Assembly (NCBI GenBank): GCA_001599295.1
Contig: BCGN01000001.1
Span: forward strand, 1,984,001 to 2,048,000
DNA from: Sporopachydermia quercuum
Taxonomy: Eukaryota > Ascomycota > Sporopachydermiomycetes > Sporopachydermiales > Sporopachydermiaceae
Direction of reading: 5' to 3'
Length of the DNA stretch: 64,000 nucleotides
Below, piece by piece: positions 1-10,370 of this stretch (position 1 is its first letter; every line of letters begins with the position of its first letter). The translations under genes and the position numbers were made by a program. The notes under the pieces were generated by a model that searched no databases, had not been told where the DNA came from, and worked only from the letters and a program-made list of their open reading frames with translations.

Positions 1-416
1 TTTAGATTAAAATCCAAGCTTTCTTTAATTTCCATCTGTTTTCTCCTTAATGTTAATTTGATAAGAAAATACCCTTTTGCTTGTTCTAGGGCATATTTAA
101 TTTCGAGGAGTTTCCTGATTTACACATCCCTGTACGGAGAAATATTTAAAAGTTTCCAATCTTCCTTCAATGTAAGAATATATAATATAAAAGATTTCCT
201 CGAAATATACAACTCGTTCATTCATATAGAAATCCAAAGGGCTGAATTCTTAAGAAATAAGTAACTCACTACGAATACGTACTCCATATAATCCTCAGTT
301 GAGATCTTCCAAAAGAAGTTGCAATTGATCGTCATTAACCATAAGTTTTTGGAAGCATATCTCATAGTATATACTATACTGACTTTGTTATTTGATTATC
401 CTTCAGCTTTACAACA
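1..416. other. Upstream region of the alcohol dehydrogenase gene
   Basis: No ATG-initiated reading frame of note. The stretch is AT-rich, with a TATA-like run around 367-378. The bases just before the dehydrogenase ATG (ACAACA) are a good yeast initiation context. It may hold the end of an unseen neighbour to the left, but nothing supports that. Confidence 0.5.
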
Positions 417-1511
417 ATGTCTTCATTGCCTCGTACCATGGAAGCTGTTATCTTCAAAGCTCCAATGGAAGTTGTTACAGAGACAGTTCCTGTGCCAAAA
501 ATTGAAAATGGTAACGAGGTCATTTTGAAAGTGAGATACGCTGCTATATGCGGAACTGATTTACATGCCTATAGAGGTCATTTACCATCTACTCCTGGTT
601 ATATTCTAGGTCATGAATTCACTGGGCAGGTTGTTGAAGTTGGCTCTGAGGTGAAAAAGTTCAGAATTGGGGAAGAAGTAGTTGCTGCTTTTACTATCCA
701 ATGTGGGGACTGCTGGTACTGTAAACATGGTTATACTAGTAGATGTCCAAAAGTTTGTACTTTCGGTACTCCTACGCTAGACGGTGGTCAGGCCAATTAT
801 GTGAAAGTTCCGTATGCTGATTCTACTTTGTATCATGCCCCTGAATTAAAAGGAATCAGCGATCCATCAATACTTGTCCTGATGGCAGATATTTTCCCAA
901 CTGGTTACTATGGTGTTAGTAATTTGGTGAAACATATCAAAAATGAAGGGCAACAAACCATTGATGAAATAACGGTTTTGCAGTTAGGATGTGGTCCTGT
1001 TGGCTTATGCGCAATTGTTGCTGCACAATATTTAGGTGTTAAGAATTACTATGTGTATGATCCTGTTAAAGAACGAAGAGACGAAGCAGCAAAATATGGA
1101 GCAAAGCTTGTTCCCGAGGAACATTTAGAAGATATTCCTGGTTTCTTCAAATCTATTACTGACGGTAAAGGAGCTGATGCAGTACTGGAGGCAGTTGGAG
1201 CTAAAGGATCGGTTGATTTAGCTTTCAAATCAATTAGACCTTATGGTTTTATTTCATCTATTGGATTTTTACATGACGAGCTGCCTTTTACTGGTTTGGA
1301 TTGTTATAACAAGAACGCTCAAATGAGATTTGGTCGTTGTCCTATTTATTCTGTTTTCAAGGAAGCTTTACCTGTTTTTCAGGAGGTAGCATCAAGATTT
1401 GATGGCTTTGTTGACTGTAAACCTTCTCTTGATGAAGGAGCAAAATATTTCAAAGATTTTGAGAAAAACAAGGTAAGGAAAGTAGTGTTTTTGCCAAATG
1501 GTGAATTTTAG
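417..1511 (+). CDS. Zinc-dependent alcohol dehydrogenase, FDH-like MDR family
   Basis: A 364-aa medium-chain dehydrogenase/reductase, full length for the family. Such enzymes oxidise an alcohol or aldehyde adduct using NAD(P). Catalytic zinc ligands are visible: C45 in CGTDLH and H66-E67 in GHE. A structural zinc is held by C96, C99, C102 and C110 (C-x2-C-x2-C-x7-C). D158 in MADIFPTGYYG occupies the fourth-ligand region as in formaldehyde-dehydrogenase-like members. The Rossmann dinucleotide loop is GCGPVG at 191-196. I chose the ATG at 417 for its ACAACA context; a second Met at residue 8 is also possible. It resembles the fungal branch that includes the predicted S. pombe formaldehyde dehydrogenase-like proteins rather than the fermentative Adh1. 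No organelle signal is seen, so it is probably cytosolic. The substrate cannot be read from sequence. Confidence 0.9.
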   Translation: MSSLPRTMEAVIFKAPMEVVTETVPVPKIENGNEVILKVRYAAICGTDLHAYRGHLPSTPGYILGHEFTGQVVEVGSEVKKFRIGEEVVAAFTIQCGDCWYCKHGYTSRCPKVCTFGTPTLDGGQANYVKVPYADSTLYHAPELKGISDPSILVLMADIFPTGYYGVSNLVKHIKNEGQQTIDEITVLQLGCGPVGLCAIVAAQYLGVKNYYVYDPVKERRDEAAKYGAKLVPEEHLEDIPGFFKSITDGKGADAVLEAVGAKGSVDLAFKSIRPYGFISSIGFLHDELPFTGLDCYNKNAQMRFGRCPIYSVFKEALPVFQEVASRFDGFVDCKPSLDEGAKYFKDFEKNKVRKVVFLPNGEF

Positions 1512-2151
1512 AGAACTTATCATGAAAATGTATGAAATTGCTTGTTGGTAACGGTATGTGAGGTGACGATTATGAGACTTGGAAGAAGAGCTTCTGATGT
1601 TTAAAATTGGAGGAATCTTCCTCCATTTGAACCTTGAGAGTTCAAAGAATGATACATCGTAACCTATAGACATTGATTATATACTTATTTCCCTCGTTAT
1701 GAAGATTGATTACAATAAATAATGTTCTATTATTGCTTATAAATAAATTATCATTGTTACTTAGGTTCTACTTTATTTTTTTTGATATCCTTCATAAGTT
1801 TGCATTATCTCCGTAATTTACAAACATGTTTTCCGAAGTTCTCTGAATAACTGAACCTGTAAAATCTTTCCTTCGATCATTCACCAAAATTTATATCACA
1901 GAGTAGAGTAAAATATAGTAGTTGTAAGCATCAGTGACATTATACCATATTCAATATCAAAGATAAATGGTTAGAAGATATTAGAGCAAAGATTCGTTTA
2001 TTTGCCGGTGGAGAACGGTTATTATTTCAAAGATTTAAGGAGTAATAGTTTTGTTACATCAACAGCATTTAGTGACCATTATTAGCATACTATTTATTAT
2101 TTCTATTTTTGCATCGTATCAATATACCTATTATTGTTTTTCTGTCTAAAA
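1512..2151. other. Intergenic region
   Basis: AT-rich spacer between two plus-strand genes. It should hold the terminator of the dehydrogenase and the promoter of the next gene. I see no RNA gene or repeat in it. Confidence 0.5.
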
Positions 2152-2877
2152 ATGATTAGGCGATTTCCTGGAAGCTTGGGATCTATCAGATCGCTCAATT
2201 TGTCAATCGAAACATCAAAGAAATCCACGAGCATAAACTTCATACGATCATTTCAAAATACATCGATAAAGCAATCTGTAGTTGATGCATCTGATCCTGA
2301 TGAACTAGAAATCAGAAAGTATCGACCTATTGGATCACCATTTAGTCGGATAATTGATCCTAAATATAGATTAGGTCATTACCCTATATATGAAGCTCCT
2401 AATGGTTTATTAGTAGCCGTTTTGAAAAAGGCTTCCTATTATAGTTTGTTTGTTGCTTGGTGTGGTGGTACATTGGCTGTGGCTGCAAATTTATTGTCGA
2501 TGCCTGTAATGTATGGTATACTGGGAGGTTTATCAATACCCTGCATTTTGGCAAACTATTTAGCAGCGCCATACGTGAATCGTATCTTCCGATTATACAG
2601 AGTCAACAAACCTCAAACGTATGAGAACCTGCTTCGAGATGAAGCTTTAGTATTCGAAAAAATAGATTGGACTGGTAAATTCACTTATAATAGAATTATT
2701 CCATTGGAAGATCTGAGACTATCAAAAAGACCATTTGAATGGTGTACTTGGGAAGCTTATGATAAGAAGAGTGGTAAAAGGGAACGGTTATATGTTGTTG
2801 ATAATATGGGTGGTATTAAAATGGATAGGATATGGGGAATTATTGAAAAGAAAAGTGGAATAAATAATGGAAGATAG
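2152..2877 (+). CDS. Mitochondrial inner-membrane protein, TMEM70-like
   Basis: A 241-aa protein. The frame is open from a TTG at 2134, but the first ATG is at 2152 in an AAAAATGAT context, so I start there. The N-terminus (MIRRFPGSLGSIRSLNL) is rich in Arg, Ser and hydrophobic residues with no acids, typical of a mitochondrial presequence. Two hydrophobic segments form a hairpin in the middle (about residues 94-118 and 124-146). They are followed by a soluble tail containing VNRIFRLYR and a TY motif. This layout (presequence, helical hairpin, C-terminal matrix domain) matches the TMEM70/TMEM186/TMEM223 superfamily, whose members assist ATP synthase or respiratory complex assembly or bind mitoribosomes (Mrx15). 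I infer TMEM70-like from the pattern, not from a search. Mrx15 is the main alternative. Confidence 0.6.
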   Translation: MIRRFPGSLGSIRSLNLSIETSKKSTSINFIRSFQNTSIKQSVVDASDPDELEIRKYRPIGSPFSRIIDPKYRLGHYPIYEAPNGLLVAVLKKASYYSLFVAWCGGTLAVAANLLSMPVMYGILGGLSIPCILANYLAAPYVNRIFRLYRVNKPQTYENLLRDEALVFEKIDWTGKFTYNRIIPLEDLRLSKRPFEWCTWEAYDKKSGKRERLYVVDNMGGIKMDRIWGIIEKKSGINNGR

Positions 2878-3284
2878 AGAAGTTGGACGAATATGATTTC
2901 AGATTGATAATTGGATTGTTTTCTTGTATATATTTTGACCATCATTGTTGTTGATATCGCTAGAAGCCAAGTGCTGAGCATAACTGCGAAATCACACGGA
3001 GCGAGCGTCAAACAGTGATAAACTTTGTACTAAACATAAATATAAAATGATCAATATAATGACTATAAGTGATTATATGATATCCTTAGTTGTTTTTCAT
3101 GGGCTGTGAACTCAATTTGTCTGTATTGAACAGCATTTGCATTTGACACCTTTATTATGCAAACAGAAACATTTCCAAATTGTGTATCGTCAGCAACGCT
3201 ACTCATTCACACCTATCTCACACAGCCTTAACATTATTTTCAGAATAGTACTCATATAGTCCAATTCTTACAAATCTCGTTAAA
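2878..3284. other. Intergenic region upstream of tRNA-Arg
   Basis: Spacer between the TMEM70-like gene and the tRNA. Nothing beyond the expected 3' end signals and tRNA upstream region is visible. Confidence 0.5.
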
Positions 3285-3356
3285 GCTCTAGTGGCCTAAA
3301 GGTAAGGCGCCGCTCTCCGGAGGCGGCGATTGTGGGTTCGAGTCCCATCTGGAGCT
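3285..3356 (+). tRNA. tRNA-Arg, anticodon CCG
   Basis: A 72-nt cloverleaf without intron. Acceptor arm 3285-3291 pairs with 3349-3355, with two G-U pairs. The D-stem GCC/GGC is at 3294-3296/3306-3308. The anticodon arm is 3310-3326 with loop CTCCGGA and anticodon CCG at 3317-3319. The T-arm has the TTCGAGT loop. CCG decodes CGG (Arg). It is the only intact RNA gene I find in the window. Confidence 0.93.
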
Positions 3357-3704
3357 CTTGAAAGNGTTTTTTTTCCTTCATGTTCTTAGACTAAAATTTT
3401 GAATATTGTATANTTATTCTCTATTTCTTTTATTTCTTTTACTTCTTCTTATTTTTAGATTATTAAGAAATTAACTCGAAGAAGTAATAATCGAGTTTAG
3501 ATTTGTTGTTGGTTTCTGATAGAACATTGACAACTTCAAACAGCCCATATGGACGACATGCAGTGAATGGATAATAGTTTCGAATATACAGAATCAAAAG
3601 AATTAGAGGGTTTGATTGCAAACGAAGAAGTGACAAAATAAACTAGTGATCAATAAACAGATTTTCATCAATTAACTCAAAGAAAGCAAAAGCTGTTTAA
3701 GAAA
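3357..3704. other. Spacer between tRNA-Arg and PRP11
   Basis: Apart from the Pol III T-run it holds only AT-rich sequence. It should contain the PRP11 promoter and leader. Confidence 0.5.
3367..3374 (+). terminator. RNA polymerase III T-run terminator of tRNA-Arg
   Basis: A run of eight T residues starting 11 bases after the tRNA 3' end, the standard Pol III stop signal. Confidence 0.85.
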
Positions 3705-4693
3705 ATGGACTATCAAAATCGTGTGGGTTCAAAGAAAGGAAGTGGTGGAGTTGCTGGAACAAGTGAGGCTAATGTAAATCGAAGAGAACGATTAAGACAA
3801 CTAGCGCAAGAATCTATTAATATTGATAAAGGTACGTGAATGAAATTTAAGGAATTTCTTTATTTGAGGGCAGTTTATAATCTGACAAGAAGAAGAGAAA
3901 AGTTTTGGGCCAGCGAGGTATAAGAGCAAGTCCACAAATCTTGCATACATCATTTTGAACATGACTTATGAATAAATGATTGCATTTGACAGATTTTTAA
4001 ATTCCGCTTTTTTCAGTATATTTGATTCATTTAGCATTTCTCTACTTGAGTACTAACATTTTATCTATAGATCCTTATGTATTCAGAAATCATCTAGGAC
4101 ATCTAGAATGTAAACTATGTTTAACTACACACTTATCAGATGGTGGGTATCTAGCCCATACACAAGGTAAAAAGCATCAACTAAATCTCGAAAGAAGAGC
4201 ACAAATTCAAGCGAAGGAAACAAAAATTGATCCTGTCACTGGTCTTCCCATCGATGATAATCAAAAGAATAAAAATGCGCTAGGTTTATCTTCAATTCCT
4301 AAAAGAAAGTTTAGAAAAATCGGTAGACCAGGTTATAAGATATCGAAAGTCAGAGATCCTGTAACAAGGAAATATGGATTGTTGTTTGAAGTGAAATATC
4401 CTGATTTTATTAATAACGATAAAAATATTGAATCAAAGAATGACCAATCATCGGGAATTGCAATTAAGCCTAGATATAGAATCATGTCTGCAGTTGAGCA
4501 GACTGTTGAAAAGAATCCTGACTTATCATATCAATATTTAGTTGTGGCGGCTGAACCTTATGAAAGTGTTGGTTTTAGAATTTCAGCTTCTTTAGTTGAT
4601 AAAAATGACAAAAATACTTGGAGTTGGTGGGATGCCGATTCTAGAGTGTTTTATGTTCAGATCATATTCAAGTATTTAAATCCAGCAAGATAG
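3705..4693 (+). CDS. PRP11: Splicing factor SF3a subunit 2 (Prp11/SF3A66), one intron
   Basis: Exons 3705-3831 and 4071-4693, 249 aa. Prp11 is part of SF3a in the U2 snRNP and helps form the prespliceosome in the nucleus. Exon 1 encodes MDYQNRVGSKKGSGGVAG and RRERLRQLAQESI, the diagnostic SF3A2 N-terminus. After splicing it reads into DPYVFRNHLGHLECKLC. The U1-type C2H2 zinc finger is C-x2-C (ECKLCLTTH) through HTQGKKH at about residues 54-79. Further on are FRKIGRPGYK and the conserved C-terminal block ending FKYLNPAR. The intron (3832-4070, 239 bp) has donor GTACGT, branch TACTAAC at 4051-4057 and acceptor CTATAG. It is the longest intron here. The gene is convergent with the WDR83 homolog, their stop codons only 67 bp apart. 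Confidence 0.95.
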
Positions 4694-4760
4694 AATATGA
4701 TTCTGTCATTAAGTCATTAATAGAGTTTGCTATACTCACTTTGCTTGATGATATAGCGGA

Positions 4761-5916
4761 TTACCAACTTCTATTCCATATACAAACAACTCCCGAAGAG
4801 TCACAGCTAAGAAGTTTTTCAATGGGCTCTGAATAACTTACATATTCAACAGTTGGTAAAGAAGTTAGGGCTGAGTCGTCAGTTTGTCTAAGTCGCTGTT
4901 CTGCTGAAGATTTCCTCTGGTGTAACTGCTCGACACACTTCTTCTGCTTGGTATCCCAAATTTTAACAATTGCATCTTCACATCCGGTTAATATAAAATC
5001 CTCATTGTTCATAAAGCTGCTTTTCAGCTTATACTGTGTATTTTTAGTTCTTTCCTTTCTATCAATTAATTCACCTGAATCTGAATGAAGTCTAATAAAT
5101 TCATCAACTGTTGTTGACATTAAATATGATTTACTATTTCGAGATAATTCAAATGATGTTATTGGGTCTAGTTGTCAGTTAGTCATCTTGGCCTTCTATT
5201 GATTCCCAAGCAATGAATATACCAATCATATGATATCTGTTTTAATTCATACAATGAACAGACACTTACCTCCTATAACATCCTCTTTCAATTGACCTTT
5301 CCTTATATCATACACTCGTAAAACACCATCCGTTGAGGTCGTATATATGTTGCATTCGTTAATTAAAACATTTGCTATACTATCATTAGCCTCTTCTAAC
5401 TTCTGTATTGGTTCATTACTACTCTTATTCCTTACATCCCAGAGTAACACATCTGAATCATCACCACCAGACGCAACAACTGTTGAATTATCATTGAAAC
5501 AAACAGAATTGACTTTTCGAATCCTATGACCTGTGAACTTCCTTATAACCGCCCCTTTCACAGTATCCCAATAGAAAATACTTCGATCGCCACCTGAGCT
5601 TATAAACGTTGAGTCGTCTTTAGAGATATCAATACCGTAAATAGGATATCCATGTTCCTGCAGTTCTCTAATCACCGATCCTGTATCGATGTTAATGAAT
5701 ACTATTCTTTTATCATTGCCCCCTGTCAACGAATACGTTCCTGTTGAGTTTAAGCATATTATGTGAGCTGCCGAGCTATGAGCCTTGATACTGTTAGTGT
5801 TTAAAGGGCAAATGGCAAGAGAAAAAAATGAATGACTATTTTGATGATGGTTCAATACTATATCATTTAAATGCACATACTTGAATGTAATGCTGAAGAG
5901 TAAATTTGGGTGACAT
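4761..5916 (-). CDS. WD40-repeat protein, WDR83/MORG1 homolog, two introns
   Basis: Exons 5916-5881, 5783-5270 and 5167-4761, giving 318 aa against 315 in human WDR83. The spliced protein is a seven-bladed WD40 propeller. Recognisable pieces are GTYSLTGGNDKRI, HGYPIYGIDIS, SSGGDRSIFYWD, KVNSVCFN, SVDG-like TSTDGVLRVYDIRKGQL and, across intron 2, EDVIGDPITSFELS. WDR83 is a scaffold in MAPK signalling and is also found in spliceosomes in animals; which role applies here is unknown. Exon 1 is tiny (MSPKFTLQHYIQ). Donors are GTATGT and GTAAGT, with branches CACTAAC and GACTAAC. In intron 1 the AG directly after the branch is passed over for the next one (TATCAAG). The start is inferred from this micro-exon, so the N-terminus is less certain than the rest. 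I know of no standard S. cerevisiae name for it. Confidence 0.87.
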
Positions 5917-6506
5917 TTGCGAATGGAGAATTCACACAGGTGAATTCATTTTTTATTAGTGAAGTCTGTTTTGTATCATTATTTTGTTGATTGAATTGTT
6001 ATTTAATGGCTGATTATTTGGTTATTTTGATGATGATTAGCTGTTCGGATGCCTGATTGATATTGTTCATGCATTTGGGAGGGAAAAGTTGTGTTTCATT
6101 CAAATTTTGCTCATGGGGTCGTTCGATAACAAAATAGCTATCTAACAATTAAAATATATGACAATTGATATGCATTATAATTTACTGTTAAGACAATAAT
6201 AATACTTTATTATTTGTTACTCACAGTGTAACTCATGGAAGAATTGATATGAAAGGTTCAATAGCAGAATTTTGTACCTAGTATAAACTAATAAAGTACT
6301 CCTATGTGCTAGACTTGCTCTATCTTTCAGAGTACTGACTTCTGGGAATCGACATAAAAAAATCACACACTTACAATAAAAAGAGTATATTACCTATGTA
6401 TAATTCTAGCTTGAGGCTTTCTATTTAATCCGTAACAACCAGCATAAAAAAGTAGTACACACTTCTGTCTAATGGCTATCATAGTTTCATTAATCTATTA
6501 CTACCA
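5917..6506. other. Intergenic region upstream of the WDR83 homolog
   Basis: Tandem minus-strand spacer between the FRS2 3' end and the WDR83 start. It has T-rich runs and TGATGAT repeats near 6028-6037 but no gene that I can support. Confidence 0.5.
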
Positions 6507-8219
6507 TCAAATCAAATCTTCATCTAGACGAGCCGCAGGATTATTTTCAATGAAATCTAAACTAACTTTATGACCCAGTAGCTCACGAATATTTGAAACA
6601 CCATACTTAATCATTGTAGGTCTTTCCAAACTTAACCCCCAGCCGTGAACTCTCATATTTCGTGGTAAACCCATGGCTTCTAACATTTCAGGTCTAAACA
6701 TACCAGAATTACCAATTTCAACCCATTTATTCAAACCAGGATGCCAGCCAAAAATTTCCAAACTTGGTTCGGTGTAAGGATTATAAGCAGGTTTAAATCT
6801 CAATTGGTGGACACCCATCTTACTGAAGAAGGATTTCATGAACCCAATTAAATCTCCCAATGTTAGGTCATAATCAGCTAAGACACCTTCAACTTGGTGG
6901 AATTCCGCCAAATGGGTAGCATCGACAGCTTCATTACGGAAAACACGATCAATTGAGAAATAACGAACAGGTTTTGGATCTTTAGCTAATTGATGAAGCA
7001 TTTTGGCTGATATAGCAGTTGTATGAGTTCTTAAAACCATTCGTAATGATTCATCAGCACTCCAGGGATATCTATAACCAATCGAACCAAAATCACCATC
7101 CTGGTGAACCCTTCTAACCGCATCCCAGTATTTTCCATCTGTTGGCAACTCTGCCTTAACGGGATCTTTCAAATAGAAGGTATCTTGAAGGTCTCTTGCT
7201 GGATGTTGTTGGGGTACGTATAATGCATCAAAATTCCAGAATCCAGATTCAACGTATTGATTACTTGGCATTTCAGTGAAGCCCATTGAGAAAAAGATTT
7301 GCCTGAATTCTTCTCTTACTTTATTTAAAGGATGTAAAGCACCAGCTTGTGGAGCAATACCTTCAGCAGCAAAATTATATGGTTTGAATTGTAAATCCTT
7401 CCAAGTACCTTTTTGAATCATATCAGCTGTGATATCAGTTTCCAATTTCTTAATTTCTAAAGCAAATTCTGGTCCTTTTGCAATTTTATAAGAGATCAAT
7501 TTGTTCATAACAACTAGTTTTCTTTTCCTTAACTCTGCTAATTCTTTAGTGTTACTTAATTTGTTCGTTTCTTTGATTTCCTTTAATGTTTCAACAGTGC
7601 TATCAAGAGGAGTTTCCGTGACATTAGAAACTAATCTTTCACCATCCTTTTTAATCCATCCTTTTCTAAAACCAGCAGCTTGACCTAATTTTCCGCTTGC
7701 ACCCAATTGTTTCTATATTATAGATTGTCAGTAACGTAGATAATAATGAGATGCAAACACAATATAACAACTGGGGATAATAATGTGGTTCTCAAATGAA
7801 CTTACAGTTACATCAGAAATTCTTAAACCTTCAACAGACTTGGTGATTTCCTGTAAGAGCCTCATTTCATGAGAACCGTGTTGAATGATATCTTCAGCTT
7901 CGGGAGTAACTGTCCATTTCTCTTTTTCAATCTTGTCAAATGTGACCATAGATCGAGCAGCCAAAGAGCTTAAAGCACCTAAGATGATATTAGTATGACG
8001 TGGCTAACAAAACTACGTTTTAATCGAGAGTCCTATTCCATTTCCCATTCCGTTGAAGATTTTCTTCTATTCACCATCTTGATTTGTCTCCTTATTGCAC
8101 ATCGTGAAACGCTTACCTTGTAAAGTTTGAGGTTCAATGTCAGGGAAGACAGTTGAAGAATCCTCAATGAGGGAAACTTCGTCGAGCTTCTTCAAAATAT
8201 CTAACTGAAGATTTTCCAT
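6507..8219 (-). CDS. FRS2: Cytosolic phenylalanyl-tRNA synthetase alpha subunit, two introns
   Basis: Exons 8219-8117, 7978-7806 and 7712-6507, giving 493 aa (S. cerevisiae Frs2 has 503). It is the catalytic subunit of the alpha2-beta2 enzyme that charges tRNA-Phe in the cytosol; the beta subunit gene FRS1 is at 16.5 kb. Exon 1 encodes [20 protein letters not shown], and the N-terminal half holds the tRNA-binding winged helices. Class II motifs are clear: [38 protein letters not shown] (motif 2) and [14 protein letters not shown] (motif 3), ending [11 protein letters not shown]. Introns are 138 and 93 bp, with donors GTAAGC and GTAAGT and branches TACTAAT and TACTGAC. It diverges from the zinc-finger gene across a 692-bp shared upstream region. 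Confidence 0.96.
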
Positions 8220-8911
8220 TTTTCATTAATTATTGTAATGGCTATTCAAACCAAGTTAATAATGATCTTAACGATTGCGGTGTCTTCTCTACGCCTATTG
8301 CCGTATTGATTGTCTGACGTTCAACACAAATAAATGTCTTCTCCTGATTACACAAGGTGAATTACCTTCAGTATCAACTGTATCACCTTCTTATTAATTC
8401 TTAAAAACCCCTAATCAGACGAATAAAGTATTATAAAATGTCAGCCGTAATGTATTGGAGGGCTGACACTCGCTGTGTTGATCAAGTCATAAGGCCTTTT
8501 TTTTCAGTTGGAGTACAATTTGACGTTCGGCATAATTTTCACATTCTGAATGTCATAGAGTTGTATTCATGTCATGGGTGAAGTGTCACAGAGTTAAGTA
8601 GAATGGGACATAATCTGAAAAGATAAGAAGTGTTCTGTTATTTACTTGACCTCTTCTTTTGGCGTAAATATGAAAACATCTTGATTAATCATTATCATCT
8701 TTAGATTAGGTGATCAATAATAAATAGGTACTTGTAATTGGAATCAAAATATCTGTGGATGCTTGAAGGCACAAGAATACTATTGCTTAATCATTAGTGT
8801 AGGTAACTATTGATGGATATTGAATAGACCACTAATCTACAATATAATAGAATATCTGATATATCTTTATACTAGTTCTCTTGTTAATAATATGGACATG
8901 GTACCTCAAAA
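8220..8911. other. Divergent promoter region, FRS2 / zinc-finger gene
   Basis: Spacer between two genes transcribed away from each other. It contains the short uORF at 8892-8915 described separately. I recognise no other defined site. Confidence 0.55.
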
Positions 8912-8915
8912 ATGA
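8892..8915 (+). promoter_or_regulatory. Short upstream ORF overlapping the zinc-finger start codon
   Basis: ATG at 8892 opens a 7-codon frame (M-D-M-V-P-Q-K, stop TGA). Its stop overlaps the main ATG at 8912 as ATGA. If the mRNA leader includes 8892, ribosomes would terminate exactly on the main start, allowing termination-reinitiation control. The leader extent is not known. Confidence 0.45.
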
Positions 8916-10138
8916 GTGACTATTCAGGGAAACGTAAACTTGAAGAAAGGGATACCGATGGGTCAGACACGGAACCAGAAGTTGACCTTCAAATAAGTAG
9001 CCAAAGAAAGCGGATCGTGAAAGATGCAAGGCCAATTGATGAAAGTACGAAGCATGATGAAGTGGTTGAAAATCAGTTAGAAATCGGAGCAAATTATGAA
9101 GATTTCAGTAGTAGAATATCACCTATGTCATCACCCTTATCATCACCCTTCTCTTCTTCNGAAGCTTCAGCTTTCTCAGACGTGTCATATGAATCTTCTC
9201 CAGATCCAGAAGCCATTGAAAGCGAAATAGCAGCTTTGAGAACACTGTATGAAGATGAAGCAAAATTGCCAGCGGAGGCTAAGAAACGAATAAAGAGTTT
9301 AGAGGAGAAATGCCGAAGGTTTGTATGTAAGTGGAAAGGGTGTCATAACAGTTTATCGTCGAGAGACAATTTGGTGTCGCATCTCCTATATGTTCATATT
9401 GGTATGCGGCAGCCTAAATACTCGTGTGAATGGGAAGGTTGTAACAGGTTTGGTCTTGTACAACCATCGCGATTTGCTCTTGTTTCGCACTTGAGAAGTC
9501 ATACGGGTGAGAAACCTTTTTACTGTATTATACCTGAATGTGACAAAACGTTTACAAGGTCAGATGCATTAGCAAAACACATGCGTACAGTTCACGATGC
9601 CAATCCAGTAAAACCATTAGAGAGGGTCCCTTATTGGTATCGCTTGATCGATGATGTGTTGAACCAGGAGAAAGAGTCTAGTGATCCCTTGGAAGGGGAT
9701 GGTAATCACCTATTAGACAAATGTTCCCAGATAACCGTAAATGGTATGAGATCTTTGATTGGAGAACTAGAGAAAAGATATAGCAATGGACTGCTGACAG
9801 TACTACATAATGAGGATATTAGTGACAACACTAGAACAAGTAATGAAGCTCATGATGAACTTAAACAGGAAGATGAAGGAGAGGAATTGATAGATGAAGA
9901 AATTGATGGTATACAAAATTCGGCAGATGCCAAAGAAATGTTAGAGAAGCTAAAACGACAGCTATTATGGTCATTGGAGCAAAAGAAAAGCTTAACTGAT
10001 GAAATGGAAAAGTTGGCAGAGTTAAAAACAAAACTCTGGTTCAAAAAAGAGCTATTGATGGATGAATTAATCATTAGAGATTTAGGGACAACCGTTTTTG
10101 ATAGTTTGAATAAGAATGTTTTGGGTAAGAAATTATGA
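8912..10138 (+). CDS. C2H2 zinc-finger protein, possible INO80-associated (Iec1-like)
   Basis: A 408-aa nuclear protein. The N-terminal 90 residues are acidic and Ser-rich, with repeated S-P-L-S-S motifs and a basic stretch (SQRKRIVKD). The centre (about residues 136-230) holds an array of C2H2 fingers with wide loops: FVCKWKGCHNSLSSRDNLVSHL, then CEWEGC...HLRSH, the linker TGEKPF, then C-x4-C...KTFTRSDALAKHMRTVH. The C-terminus is acidic, then a predicted coiled coil (about 345-395) rich in E, K and L. The FTR-x-DALAKHMRTVH finger plus C-terminal helix recalls fungal INO80 subunit Iec1 and relatives, but I hold this only as a possibility. One N (9160) falls at a four-fold degenerate Ser position and is silent. 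The gene is convergent with TIM21. Confidence 0.88.
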   Translation: MSDYSGKRKLEERDTDGSDTEPEVDLQISSQRKRIVKDARPIDESTKHDEVVENQLEIGANYEDFSSRISPMSSPLSSPFSSXEASAFSDVSYESSPDPEAIESEIAALRTLYEDEAKLPAEAKKRIKSLEEKCRRFVCKWKGCHNSLSSRDNLVSHLLYVHIGMRQPKYSCEWEGCNRFGLVQPSRFALVSHLRSHTGEKPFYCIIPECDKTFTRSDALAKHMRTVHDANPVKPLERVPYWYRLIDDVLNQEKESSDPLEGDGNHLLDKCSQITVNGMRSLIGELEKRYSNGLLTVLHNEDISDNTRTSNEAHDELKQEDEGEELIDEEIDGIQNSADAKEMLEKLKRQLLWSLEQKKSLTDEMEKLAELKTKLWFKKELLMDELIIRDLGTTVFDSLNKNVLGKKL

Positions 10139-10370
10139 ATAAAGATTATTTGGATCATGAATAGGAATAGGAATAAAAGTAATGTTACTATGTCATGACA
10201 TGTCTTTGCTCCCCGCTTGTATGTACTACGTGCTGCCAATGAGCTAGCTCAGCTGACTTCATGTAAGCGATAGAGTCCAAAAAATAGTCCTATGCAAATA
10301 TTCATTTATTTATTGATTTATCATTTCATACATTCAATTTGATACTTAACGATTACTAGTACTAGGAACT

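Noticed and set aside
2134-2151. N-terminal extension of the TMEM70-like protein
   Set aside because: The extension begins at TTG; the first ATG is 2152 with good context and starts a plausible presequence.
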